Positions 54,987 through 63,158 of a stretch of DNA of 64,000 nucleotides are shown here, one piece after another; positions within the stretch are counted from its first letter, which is position 1; each line of letters starts with the position of its first letter. The DNA lies in the NCBI RefSeq assembly GCF_001507545.1, contig NZ_LQBP01000001.1, forward strand, positions 662,259-726,258. The letters run 5' to 3'. This DNA is from Ruegeria profundi. GTDB taxonomy: Bacteria; Pseudomonadota; Alphaproteobacteria; Rhodobacterales; Rhodobacteraceae. The translations under genes and the position numbers were made by a program. A model generated the notes under the pieces. That model saw nothing but the letters and a program-made list of their open reading frames with translations. It searched no databases and was not told the origin of the DNA.

Positions 54987-56642
54987 ATGAACGTGCAGAA
55001 CATCACAAAACAACAAGATGCAACCCAGGTTTCGTCCGACTGGTGGCGCGGTGGCGTTATCTATCAGATCTATCCTCGAAGCTTTCAAGACAGCACCGGC
55101 GACGGGATCGGGGACCTTAACGGGATTACGCAGCGCCTGCCCTACATCGCTTCGCTTGGGGTGGATGCGATCTGGATTTCGCCGTTCTTCAAGTCTCCGA
55201 TGAAAGATTTCGGCTATGACGTCAGCGACTATCGCGCCATTGACCCAATGTTCGGCACGATGGAGGATTTTCGCACCCTTCTGGAGCAAGCTCATGCGCA
55301 GGGTCTGAAGGTGATGATCGACCTCGTTTTGTCGCATACATCGGACAAGCACCCCTGGTTCAGCGAAAGCCGCGCCAACCGGGATAATCCTAAGTCAGAC
55401 TGGTATGTATGGGCCGACCCGAAACCGGACGGAACTCCGCCCAATAATTGGCTTTCGATTTTTGGCGGGTCCGCGTGGCAGTGGGATACGCGGCGTCAGC
55501 AGTATTACCTTCACAATTTCCTTACATCCCAGCCCGATCTGAATTTTCACTGCGTCGATGTACAGGATGCGCTGCTGGACGTGGCGCGGTTCTGGCTGGA
55601 CATGGGGGTGGACGGGTTCCGCCTGGATACGATCAACTTCTACTTTCACGACAGTCAGCTGCGCAACAACCCTGCCCTGCCCCTTGATCAGCGTAACGCC
55701 ACGATCGCGCCGCAGGTAAACCCGTACAACCATCAGGACCACGTGTATTCCAAAAGCCAACCGGAAAACATCGCATTTCTTGAACGCCTGCGGGCTTTGA
55801 CAGATCAATACGAAGGCCGCGCTTGCCTGGGTGAGGTCGGCGATGCCCAGCGCGGGCTGGAGCTTATGGGGCAATATACCAGCGGCGATAAACGGATGCA
55901 TATGTGCTATGCCTTCGAATTTCTGGAAAAACGCGCTTTGACCGCAGCTTATGCCAAACAGGTATTTGATCAGCTTGAAGACAAGGCCGGCGATGCATGG
56001 CCCTGCTGGGCTTTTTCCAATCACGACGTCCAGCGCCACGGCACGCGTTGGGGGCTGGACGATGCCGCCTTGCGGCAGCACGCAGTATTGATGATGTGCC
56101 TGCGCGGCTCTGCCTGCCTGTATCAGGGTGAGGAACTGGGCCTGCCCGAGGCCGACGTGCCCTTCGAAAATCTGCAAGACCCTTATGGCATCGAATTCTG
56201 GCCCGAGTTCAAAGGCCGTGATGGTTGCCGAACGCCAATGGTCTGGGCGGCCCAGGACGAACACTCTGGCTTCAGCACCGCCAACCCGTGGCTGCCGGTA
56301 AGCCAAACGCAAGCGGAACGTGCCGTGGACCGGTCCGAGCGGGACCAGGAGTCGATCCTGCACCACTATCGCCGCGCGATTGCCCTGCGTCATGCACATA
56401 CGGCCCTGACATCGGGGGCGCAGGTTGACATGACCCAAACAGGTTCCGTGCTGACGTTCATACGCGAGGATGCGACCGAACATGTATTCTGCGCGTTCAA
56501 CCTTGGCCCTGATACAGCCGAGGTCGCGTTGCCGCAAGGCGATTGGCGCGTAATTGGCGAGGATTTGGGGGCTGTGGATGCGGTCGGAACCGCCGTTCTC
56601 AAGGCCGCACAATTCTGCTTGCTGACCAAGGAAAAGAGGTAA
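54987..56642 (+). CDS. aglA: GH13 alpha-glucosidase
   Basis: 551-residue GH13 enzyme of the oligo-1,6-glucosidase/sucrase-like type. The N-terminal VIYQIYPRSFQDSTGDGIGD is the family hallmark. The nucleophile is Asp214 in GFRLDTINF, the acid/base Glu283 in LGEVGD, and the stabiliser Asp347 in FSNHDVQRH. No signal peptide is seen, so it hydrolyses imported alpha-glucosides to glucose in the cytosol. It is part of aglEFGAK, nine bases after aglG. Confidence 0.93.
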   Translation: MNVQNITKQQDATQVSSDWWRGGVIYQIYPRSFQDSTGDGIGDLNGITQRLPYIASLGVDAIWISPFFKSPMKDFGYDVSDYRAIDPMFGTMEDFRTLLEQAHAQGLKVMIDLVLSHTSDKHPWFSESRANRDNPKSDWYVWADPKPDGTPPNNWLSIFGGSAWQWDTRRQQYYLHNFLTSQPDLNFHCVDVQDALLDVARFWLDMGVDGFRLDTINFYFHDSQLRNNPALPLDQRNATIAPQVNPYNHQDHVYSKSQPENIAFLERLRALTDQYEGRACLGEVGDAQRGLELMGQYTSGDKRMHMCYAFEFLEKRALTAAYAKQVFDQLEDKAGDAWPCWAFSNHDVQRHGTRWGLDDAALRQHAVLMMCLRGSACLYQGEELGLPEADVPFENLQDPYGIEFWPEFKGRDGCRTPMVWAAQDEHSGFSTANPWLPVSQTQAERAVDRSERDQESILHHYRRAIALRHAHTALTSGAQVDMTQTGSVLTFIREDATEHVFCAFNLGPDTAEVALPQGDWRVIGEDLGAVDAVGTAVLKAAQFCLLTKEKR

Positions 56643-56645
56643 GCC

Positions 56646-57731
56646 ATGTCGGAACTCAAGCTCACGGATGTGGCCAAGACCTATGGGTCGGTTGACGTGC
56701 TCAAGCATATCGATCTTGAGATTGATACCGGCGAACTGATCGTGTTCGTCGGGCCTTCGGGCTGCGGGAAATCCACCCTGCTGCGTATGATTGCCGGGTT
56801 GGAAAAGATCTCAGGCGGAACGCTGGAGATTGAGGGGCAAGTCATGAACGACGTCCCCCCCGCCCAGCGTGGCATAGCGATGGTGTTTCAATCCTATGCT
56901 CTGTATCCGCACATGACTGTGCGCGAAAACATGGCCTTCGCGCTGAAGATCGCAAAAATGCCCAAGGCTGAGGTCGATGCCGCCGTCGACCGTGCCGCCA
57001 AAATTCTACAATTGGAACCCTTTCTGGACCGTCTTCCCAAGGCGCTGTCGGGCGGGCAACGTCAGCGCGTCGCCATCGGACGGGCCATTGTGCGCGACCC
57101 CAAGGTTTACTTGTTTGACGAACCCCTTTCAAACCTCGATGCCGCCCTGCGCGTTGCCACTCGTATCGAGATCGCGCGCCTGAAAGAAGCGATGCCCGAC
57201 AGCACGATGATCTACGTCACCCACGACCAGGTAGAGGCCATGACACTTGCCAGTCGTATCGTTGTTCTCGCCAATAAAGGGATCGCGCAGGTTGGTACGC
57301 CGCTTGAACTGTATGAAACGCCCGATAACGAGTTCGTTGCACAGTTCATTGGCTCACCCGCGATGAACTTACTTCCCGGCGTGATATCCAAGACAGGGGA
57401 ACAGACCGCGGTCACACTTGAGGCAGGCGGAACAGCCATTTCCTCCATTGCAACCGACCCCGAGCAAATGGGCCTAAAGGTCAATATCGGTGTGCGGCCC
57501 GAGGATTTCTTTGCCGACGACGACTCCGGCTTCATGGAAGGAGATGTCGACTTCATTGAAGCCTTGGGGGAAGTCACCTTGTTGTATTTCGCAAGTGATC
57601 CAGGGTCGGACGGGATTGTGGCAAAGTTTCCAGGAATCGGAAAAAATCTGCGGGGTCAAACCCTTAAACTAAATGCCGACCCTGCCAAAGTACACCTGTT
57701 TCACAATGGACTGTCGATAAGAAAGAGGTAA
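56646..57731 (+). CDS. aglK: Alpha-glucoside ABC transporter ATPase AglK
   Basis: 361-residue ATPase of the MalK/UgpC class. Walker A is GPSGCGKSTLLR, the signature LSGGQRQRVAIGRA, and Walker B KVYLFDEPLSNLD with the H-loop in YVTHDQVEA. A C-terminal regulatory OB-fold domain (about 240-361) contains VRPEDFF. It energises AglFG. Last gene of the operon, three bases after aglA. Confidence 0.94.
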   Translation: MSELKLTDVAKTYGSVDVLKHIDLEIDTGELIVFVGPSGCGKSTLLRMIAGLEKISGGTLEIEGQVMNDVPPAQRGIAMVFQSYALYPHMTVRENMAFALKIAKMPKAEVDAAVDRAAKILQLEPFLDRLPKALSGGQRQRVAIGRAIVRDPKVYLFDEPLSNLDAALRVATRIEIARLKEAMPDSTMIYVTHDQVEAMTLASRIVVLANKGIAQVGTPLELYETPDNEFVAQFIGSPAMNLLPGVISKTGEQTAVTLEAGGTAISSIATDPEQMGLKVNIGVRPEDFFADDDSGFMEGDVDFIEALGEVTLLYFASDPGSDGIVAKFPGIGKNLRGQTLKLNADPAKVHLFHNGLSIRKR

Positions 57732-58281
57732 CAGAGCCCTGTCGCTGCACCAAACACGGGACCTTGTGTTGCTTCATAGCCCGTAATCAACTGTTGCGGA
57801 CAGACCGGCTGTGGTGATCTCTCTCAATAAGTCCCGCCAGCAGGATCTTTGATGGTCTGTGCGTATATTCCTGCAAGCAAGTGCTGATGCACGATCAGCG
57901 AGTGTTTCGTCCTTCTTTAGCGGCCCAAAGTGCGCCTTCCGCGCAGCAATCTCTGCGCGTTGTATCGCGATCCATTCTTCTGCGATTGATACAGTTCAAA
58001 TCAGCTACAGCTCACTACCGAGTCCACGCCCATACTCTTGGCGCCATCACCACATGTTCAACACCGGGTAACTGAGAAGGGGTACGCCACAACGCGACGA
58101 ACGCGCGCGCCGGTTTCTTTCAAAAACAAGCGCACAAAATGTCACGGCAGGGGTTGTAGGGTCGAAAAAAACTCGCTAAATGCGGCGGCACTGGAAATGA
58201 CGGAAATTACGTCGCCCATGTGCCGACCTAAATGCAGGTGGACTTGGGCAGAATTCCGATAAAACCAGTGCAAACTACGGT
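57732..58281. other. 550-base intergenic region before tRNA-Thr
   Basis: It holds the end of the agl transcript and the tRNA-Thr promoter. A minus-strand stretch at about 57780-58000 is open and protein-like in composition (AEEWIAIQRAEIAARKAHFG) but has no ATG and begins right after a stop, so it may be a gene remnant. Otherwise nothing can be assigned. Confidence 0.45.
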
Positions 58282-58357
58282 GCCCCTATAGCTCAGCTGG
58301 TAGAGCAACTGATTTGTAATCAGTAGGTCCGCGGTTCGAGTCCGTGTGGGGGCACCA
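58282..58357 (+). tRNA. tRNA-Thr (anticodon TGT)
   Basis: A 76-base cloverleaf: acceptor GCCCCTA, D-arm GCTCAGCTGGTAGAGC, anticodon stem CTGAT/ATCAG with TGT, T-loop GGTTCGAGTCC and encoded CCA. The gene is intact. An integrase-bearing segment begins just after its 3' end, so it is the likely attachment site. Confidence 0.96.
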
Positions 58358-58404
58358 ATTTTTTCAAAGACTTACGATGCGATCTCATGCTTAACACTCG
58401 CTTC

Positions 58405-58426
58405 GGGTAAGCGTAGGGTAAGCGTA
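58405..58426 (+). repeat. Tandem 11-mer near the left attachment site
   Basis: GGGTAAGCGTA occurs twice head-to-tail, 48 bases beyond the tRNA-Thr end. Paired short repeats at this distance are typical of arm-type integrase or excisionase sites. Confidence 0.7.
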
Positions 58427-58491
58427 GATGCCGATTTTTCCCTTTACATTCGCCTGATGGTTGTATGACTCTTCAGGCAAGGGAGGAACTG

Positions 58492-59271
58492 ATGGGACAC
58501 ATCAGGCTTGGCACATTGCCTCGGTCCAGGAAGTGGCGCGAGGTCGTTAATCTGATCGCAACCGATGCGTCAGTCGAAGAGATCGCCGAGGCGGCGGCTG
58601 AGGCATCCGACAAAGATCTCGCGCGCGCGAGTCGTGACCCTCGGTTTCAGTTTGTAAGTGATCTCCTCGTGAGGCTGCCTTTACTTGCAAGGGCTCCGGG
58701 CTTCGAAGACGCTTTGGCTGACTTGGGTATTGCGACGTCGGAACTCGGTTCAGTGACCGGCTTGCTGGCCGGTTTGGATCGTGCCGTTGATGGCAGGAGC
58801 TTCGATCTCCGAAGTTCCTCAGATGCAGGAGAATTGGCGAAGGTCGCGCTCTTGGAAAGCCTTTCCGTTCAGCTGCACGACCGGTTGCCATCCCTGTTTG
58901 AACCGACACCGCAAGAAATTCGCCAAGCACTCGCGAGTTTCGCCTCGGGCGATGCTTTTGCAAGACTCGCGCGGGATTTCTTTGCCCGGCTGACATACCG
59001 CTCTCTAGACTACTATCTGAGCCGGGAACTCGCCAATCACACTGGCGAGGATCGACGTTTTTCCACCGATGCACAGCGAGTGGCATTTCAACAAGCCCTC
59101 GCCCAGCACACATTTGAAGTGTCTAGAATTGTCGAAGAATATGCGGGCGGCTGGTATGGTAAAACCGTCTGGCAGAAGCAAGCGCTTGATCGCGATGCAA
59201 TAGACAAGTTCACAGCTTACGCGTTCAAAAAGATGCGCTCGGAGTTTGGGCGCCGTCGCGCCGTTGCCTGA
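58492..59271 (+). CDS. Helical Met-Gly-starting partner protein of the QueC-like enzyme
   Basis: 259 residues from ATG 58492, chosen because GGAGG (58482-58486) sits five bases before it; the earlier in-frame ATG at 58465 has no Shine-Dalgarno. The mature N-terminus would read (M)GHIRLGTLPRSRKW, with Gly next to the initiator Met. The rest is predicted entirely helical with no membrane segment, no zinc site and no catalytic motif (IEEIAEAAAEASDK-like acidic helices, then ARDFFARLTYRSLDYYLSRE and a basic C-terminus FKKMRSEFGRRRAVA). I do not recognise a family. Its last 26 bases overlap the QueC-like gene, so the two are coupled. By analogy with QatB or the CBASS nucleotidyltransferase it may be the substrate of that enzyme (inference). 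Confidence 0.8.
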   Translation: MGHIRLGTLPRSRKWREVVNLIATDASVEEIAEAAAEASDKDLARASRDPRFQFVSDLLVRLPLLARAPGFEDALADLGIATSELGSVTGLLAGLDRAVDGRSFDLRSSSDAGELAKVALLESLSVQLHDRLPSLFEPTPQEIRQALASFASGDAFARLARDFFARLTYRSLDYYLSRELANHTGEDRRFSTDAQRVAFQQALAQHTFEVSRIVEEYAGGWYGKTVWQKQALDRDAIDKFTAYAFKKMRSEFGRRRAVA

Positions 59272-61099
59272 AGTTGAAGTCAGATGGTTGCCGCCCCTGA
59301 CAAAAAGCGGCGGTGATGAAGTCCTGCGTCTCGACATTGCTGGCCGCGAAGTCGCAATGACGCTAAGGATTGGACAATTGAACCGTCAATTGGTCGAGGG
59401 ATTGCAGGATCGTGCGCTCGATTTGCTGGAGATTGCCGCGCTTGTCTATTGCGCGGACGCGGCAGTCAGCCGTGGTGGCCTGGCGGATCAGAAGATGGGT
59501 GAGAAGTGGCGCAGACGGTTCGTAGCCACCATGCCGGTACGCGATCTGGATTTCTGGCAACGTGAGAGCGTAGTACAGACTCTGGAAGAAACGTTGATGT
59601 TTCTATCCGGCGACCGCTTTGAGTTTTCTTTTTCGACCAAAGACGAACCGGATGCAGAGCGATCGCGCTTCTTCAAATTCGGCCGAAATAGTTCATGGAA
59701 GCCCCACCGCGTTCTGATGTTTTCCGGCGGGCTCGATTCCTTTGCGGGCGCTGTGGAAGAAATCGTAGAACAGAAGCATCGGGTTGCTTTGGTCAGTCAT
59801 GCCTCATCCACGAAAATAGCGCCGGTCCAGAAACGGCTGATATCAGCGTTGAGCAAACGGTACGGACCGGAAACGTGCCGTCACATTCCCATGACCGCCC
59901 AGTTGAAGAGCCGATCGACCGCGGAAAGAACGCATCGCACACGCTCATTCTTGTTTGCGGTACTTGGGTCGATCACTGCAACGGCCTTTGGACTGGACCG
60001 CGTGTCGTTCCATGAAAACGGGGTCGTGAGCCTCAACCTACCGCCGGTCGGCAACGTCGTTGGAACACGAGCGACGCGAACCACGCATCCAAAGACACTG
60101 AAGCTGTTCACCGGTCTTCTGCGGCTTGTTTTCGAGAACGATATGCGCGTCGACAATCCCTACTTCGCGCGCACTAAAGCTGAAGTCGTGGAGCGCATCT
60201 CCCAACTTGGGATGGCAGACCAGATCGTTGAGACGCGCAGTTGTGCTGATGTGCATAATCAAACCCATCAATACTTCCATTGTGGGCGCTGTTCGCAGTG
60301 TATCGATCGGCGGTTCGCGATGCTTTCAAAGGGGTTGGAGCGATTTGACCCGGAAGATGCCTATCGCGTGGACTTGATGTCGGACGCTCGACCGAACGGC
60401 ATCGACCGGGAGATGGCGTTGTCCTATGTGCGCAATGCAGTGTTGTTTGAAAACGCCACACCAGATGCACTGATCCGAAATTTCCCCGTTGTGTTGGATG
60501 CGGTCAATCATTTCGACAGTCCACCAGATACAGCAATGTCGATGATCGCAGATTTGCTGAACCGCCACGGCAAGGCGGTCACATCGGTTATGCGCAGAAC
60601 TCTCGAAAGCAAGTCACCAGGCGAGTTCCCAGAACAGAGTTTGCCAAGACTATATGGCGAGATGCAGAGCGCCTTGTCCTTGCCTTTTGTGCCAGCTCCC
60701 TCAGTTGATAAAAACGAGAATGAGAAACCACCGCTGACCATAGAAATCGACAAAACCTCACGTTTGGTTTTGATCGGCGAACATATTGAGCTTAAGAAAA
60801 ACGCCACAGCGGATCTGTTGATCGTTTTGGCTGAAGAGTGGCTCCGCGCAGCAGGCAAAGGTCTCGAACCTTTGGAGTATCCCTGCTTGAAGTCTGGCGA
60901 CCTCGTCGAAAAATTAGGCGTTGAAACCGACGAAGTCGTTAGGCGGAGAATACTGACCGCGCGAAGAACGATTGCAAAGAGATTCAAGTCCGCTGGTCTG
61001 TCAATTGATAAGCCCCAAGAGTTGATCGAAAATCTCTCTTGGCACGGATACCGGCTTGCTCCCGAGCGCGTGGTCATTCGGGTGCGTCACCGGAGCTGA
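59246..61099 (+). CDS. QueC-like PP-loop ATPase with extra N- and C-terminal domains
   Basis: 617 residues from TTG 59246; TTG 59264 is an alternative, and no ATG fits. Residues 1-145 are an unassigned domain. Residues about 155-360 are a QueC-type PP-loop ATPase: PP-loop FSGGLDSF (159-166), HENG at 256-259, and a Cys4 zinc site formed by Cys333, Cys346, Cys349 and Cys352 (CGRCSQC). Residues about 495-617 form a further domain with winged-helix-like character (DLVEKLGVETDEVVRRRIL). QueC itself is about 230 residues and makes preQ0 nitrile from CDG with ATP and ammonia. No queD, queE or queF is nearby, so queuosine synthesis is unlikely. QatC and Cap9 are QueC-like defence proteins; this one resembles them in setting, not in full architecture. 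Confidence 0.82.
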   Translation: MGAVAPLPEVEVRWLPPLTKSGGDEVLRLDIAGREVAMTLRIGQLNRQLVEGLQDRALDLLEIAALVYCADAAVSRGGLADQKMGEKWRRRFVATMPVRDLDFWQRESVVQTLEETLMFLSGDRFEFSFSTKDEPDAERSRFFKFGRNSSWKPHRVLMFSGGLDSFAGAVEEIVEQKHRVALVSHASSTKIAPVQKRLISALSKRYGPETCRHIPMTAQLKSRSTAERTHRTRSFLFAVLGSITATAFGLDRVSFHENGVVSLNLPPVGNVVGTRATRTTHPKTLKLFTGLLRLVFENDMRVDNPYFARTKAEVVERISQLGMADQIVETRSCADVHNQTHQYFHCGRCSQCIDRRFAMLSKGLERFDPEDAYRVDLMSDARPNGIDREMALSYVRNAVLFENATPDALIRNFPVVLDAVNHFDSPPDTAMSMIADLLNRHGKAVTSVMRRTLESKSPGEFPEQSLPRLYGEMQSALSLPFVPAPSVDKNENEKPPLTIEIDKTSRLVLIGEHIELKKNATADLLIVLAEEWLRAAGKGLEPLEYPCLKSGDLVEKLGVETDEVVRRRILTARRTIAKRFKSAGLSIDKPQELIENLSWHGYRLAPERVVIRVRHRS

Positions 61100-62161
61100 T
61101 CATTCATCAATAACCGCGTCCTCGTCTGGCAACGGTCCACGGCGGCGAAACCGCCCCATCAGTTCGACCTGACGGCCAGGTGAAACAGAACCATAGGAGC
61201 TGAACGTCGTCATCACGTCGTCGTGTCCCATGTTCTGCGACCAGGCTTTATAGTCCTCTGGTGTCCTGCAGTGAAGTTTTGCCAGCTCTGCGATCGTATC
61301 TCGCACGCGGTGCGGCGAAAACGGTGGCAGCCCGGCTTTAACGAAAGCTTGCTTGAAGATCCTGGCCGCAGACGACGGGCCGGCCCACGGCTCGCGCGCG
61401 ATACCTACTGCCTCAAACCGTCTGGACGGGCCAACAGCTACGCGCGTCTTTGGGAACAGTGGGTCCGTGTCCGAGAAAAGAAGGTCCTGACGAAGCTCCG
61501 TGATCCAGTCTCGCAGAATCCTTTCGACATCATAACCGAAGGGAAAGAAACTGGTCGTGAAGGACTTTCCAAACTTTGTATCCACGGAACGGCCGTCAAA
61601 CTGCACGCATTTATTGGCTGGATCGACATGCCCCAGCCGCACGGTGATGGCGGCACCTTCACGTGATCCGGTCAAAAAAAGGAAAGCGATCAGGGTGCGG
61701 TCACGGCGCTGGATCACTGTTTCTGCAGGCATGATGGACAACAGGTGGTTTACTTGTTCAGGGGACGGATGCGGCTTCCACAGGGTGCTTCGACGGGCCT
61801 GTTCCGATTTGCGATCCGGCGTGAGATAGGCAATGTCTGCGCGCGAGATCCTGGACTTGTACCCCGGTTGGTCCGCCATCCAGTCAAAAAGCTTCATGAC
61901 ATCGCGCAACACTCCGTTGATCGTAGCCGCCGACAGTGGCGCGCCCGTTCGTTCATTGCGCAGACCTTGCAGATGGCGTTTAAACGCGCGCGCCCTTTCT
62001 GAATGGAACGCCCTGTAGTCCTTGCCCTTGAGCCATTTATCATAGATGGCAATCGATGCTGCGGCTTTGTCGATCGAAGATTGTGACAGCCCCTTTGCGT
62101 CCTTCAGCCAGACAAGGTGTTTGCGCTTGATGCGCAGGTTATCCGAGGTGTGTTTTGGCAT
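61100..62161 (-). CDS. Tyrosine recombinase (integrase)
   Basis: 353 residues. The N-terminal SAM-like core-binding domain (about 1-110) contains HLVWLKDAKGLSQSSIDKAA. The catalytic domain has Arg in FLTGSREGAAITVRLGH, the HxxR box SPHRVRDTIAEL, GHDDVMTTFSSYG with the conserved His and nucleophilic Tyr, and a charged tail (GRFRRRGPLPDEDA). All key residues are present, so it should be active. It is last gene of a three-gene operon and overlaps the HTH/zinc gene by 23 bases. Its stop abuts the stop of the QueC-like gene (convergent). Confidence 0.92.
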   Translation of the reverse strand: MPKHTSDNLRIKRKHLVWLKDAKGLSQSSIDKAAASIAIYDKWLKGKDYRAFHSERARAFKRHLQGLRNERTGAPLSAATINGVLRDVMKLFDWMADQPGYKSRISRADIAYLTPDRKSEQARRSTLWKPHPSPEQVNHLLSIMPAETVIQRRDRTLIAFLFLTGSREGAAITVRLGHVDPANKCVQFDGRSVDTKFGKSFTTSFFPFGYDVERILRDWITELRQDLLFSDTDPLFPKTRVAVGPSRRFEAVGIAREPWAGPSSAARIFKQAFVKAGLPPFSPHRVRDTIAELAKLHCRTPEDYKAWSQNMGHDDVMTTFSSYGSVSPGRQVELMGRFRRRGPLPDEDAVIDE

Positions 62162-62645
62162 GGGTCTCGGGCTCCTCTTTCAAGGTCACTTTTGAATGGG
62201 GTTCGGTACAGGACACTAATCTTGGGGAGGCTTGTTGACGTGTGACCTCCAGTTTGGCCTGAATGGCTTCCAGATCTGAACGGCGAATGATCTTGTTCAT
62301 GACCGCACCACACGTCGGACATAGGGCTGTTACGCGGCCGCTGGAAGCTGTTTCCTGAACATAGTCAGCGATCTTGCCGTCGGGTTCGCGCGGACCTCTG
62401 CAGCTGAGGCAGTAGCAGTGATGCAATGCCAACTTGCACCGCGCCTTGCGTTGTCTTTGTCCGAGGAAGTCCTTGAGCACATGTCCTTCGATCAACCAAG
62501 GCTTGCTGCTGGTATCAGCCGCAAGTCCGTTGTTCCCAATCCAGCGAATGACGGTCTGGCGATGACAGCCCAAAACGTCCGCCACCTCCCAGACTGTGTA
62601 GACAAGGTGCGATTTGACTTTGTATGAGGGGAAGGACTTTGCCAT
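62139..62645 (-). CDS. HTH plus zinc-ribbon protein of the integrase operon
   Basis: 168 residues from ATG 62645, whose A is shared with the stop of the upstream gene (TAATG). The N-terminal part is a MerR/excisionase-like HTH (YTVWEVADVLGCHRQTVIRW). The middle carries cysteine pairs, HCYCLSCRGP and LCPTCGAVMN, that form a zinc ribbon. It probably binds DNA as a regulator or recombination directionality factor for the integrase. Similar two-domain proteins are common next to integrases in alphaproteobacterial islands. Confidence 0.75.
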   Translation of the reverse strand: MAKSFPSYKVKSHLVYTVWEVADVLGCHRQTVIRWIGNNGLAADTSSKPWLIEGHVLKDFLGQRQRKARCKLALHHCYCLSCRGPREPDGKIADYVQETASSGRVTALCPTCGAVMNKIIRRSDLEAIQAKLEVTRQQASPRLVSCTEPHSKVTLKEEPETHAKTHLG

Positions 62646-62848
62646 TACACACCCTCCCCGGAAATCGGTCCGCATGTATTCTGGCAGACCTGCGCCTCCT
62701 CAAAGGCTTCGATCACGCCTTCATCGTATAAAACGCGCGCGCCGATCTTCAAAAACCTGGGGCCCTTTCCGAGCCAGCGCCACTGCTCCAGCGTCCGCGG
62801 CGACATGTGCCACCGCTCCGCCAGCTGATCTTGTGTCAACTTGGGCAT
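62645..62848 (-). CDS. AlpA/excisionase-like HTH protein
   Basis: 67 residues. LTQDQLAERWHMSPRTLEQW followed by LGKGPRFLKIGARVLYDE is a textbook HTH_17/AlpA fold. Such proteins regulate excision or integrase expression. First gene of the operon; the GTGAC repeat cluster lies upstream. Confidence 0.85.
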   Translation of the reverse strand: MPKLTQDQLAERWHMSPRTLEQWRWLGKGPRFLKIGARVLYDEGVIEAFEEAQVCQNTCGPISGEGV

Positions 62849-62946
62849 ATCAACCTCAATTGCTCACTGCGGCACGAGGAAGTTCGGTCCGCTTCTGTTG
62901 AACAAAGTGAGAGTTCGGATCTCTAAAATCTGTGGCCGCCGCCAAT

Positions 62947-63031
62947 AAAGGCGTGACACATGCCAGGGCTAAATCATTGATATTATGTGACTTGAATCAG
63001 AAAGGTGTGACCCATCCGCAAAATGCGTGAC
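62947..63031. repeat. Iterated GTGAC repeats upstream of the excisionase-like gene
   Basis: GTGAC occurs at 62953, 62987, 63007 and 63027 in the same orientation, the last three spaced exactly 20 bases apart. Two copies sit in a longer match: AAAGGCGTGACACATGCC (62947-62964) and AAAGGTGTGACCCATCC (63001-63017). The rest of the 62849-63158 spacer holds no gene. Candidate functions are excisionase or integrase arm sites, or the end of a Mu/Tn7-like transposon. Confidence 0.6.
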
Positions 63032-63158
63032 CTTGCCATCCGAATCGCAGGGAGTCAGCGGCTGCAAATGACCCGAAAGCTGACGTTAATCAAAAGTGCT
63101 TGGAAGACTGCTTCGAGCCCATTTTAACGGATTCTGCGCTTTGCACGAACGACCAGTT

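Larger units (their letters stand above)
58358..63158. mobile_element. Small integrative element beside tRNA-Thr (right end not resolved)
   Basis: From the tRNA 3' end rightward there are a tandem 11-mer, a two-gene cargo module, and an integrase/HTH-zinc/excisionase-like operon reading toward the cargo. This is the standard layout of a tRNA-targeted satellite or genomic island. I find no second copy of the tRNA 3' end before the window ends, so the right boundary given here, up to the LysE gene, is provisional. The element may extend further or the right att site may have decayed. Confidence 0.6.

Noticed and set aside
55395..56708. 437-codon minus-strand frame opposite aglA
   Set aside because: Antisense to a complete GH13 enzyme with all catalytic residues; no ribosome-binding site.
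57780..58000. Protein-like open stretch on the minus strand before tRNA-Thr
   Set aside because: It has no start codon with a ribosome-binding site and begins right after a stop. It could be a remnant but cannot be identified.
58492..61099. Calling the cargo module Qat or type IV CBASS outright
   Set aside because: The Qat ATPase and TatD-like nuclease, and the CBASS nucleotidyltransferase and other Cap proteins, are absent. Only the QueC-like component is shared.
59246..61099. Housekeeping QueC (preQ0 synthesis)
   Set aside because: The protein is far too long, sits in an integrated element, overlaps an unrelated gene, and has no queuosine genes nearby.
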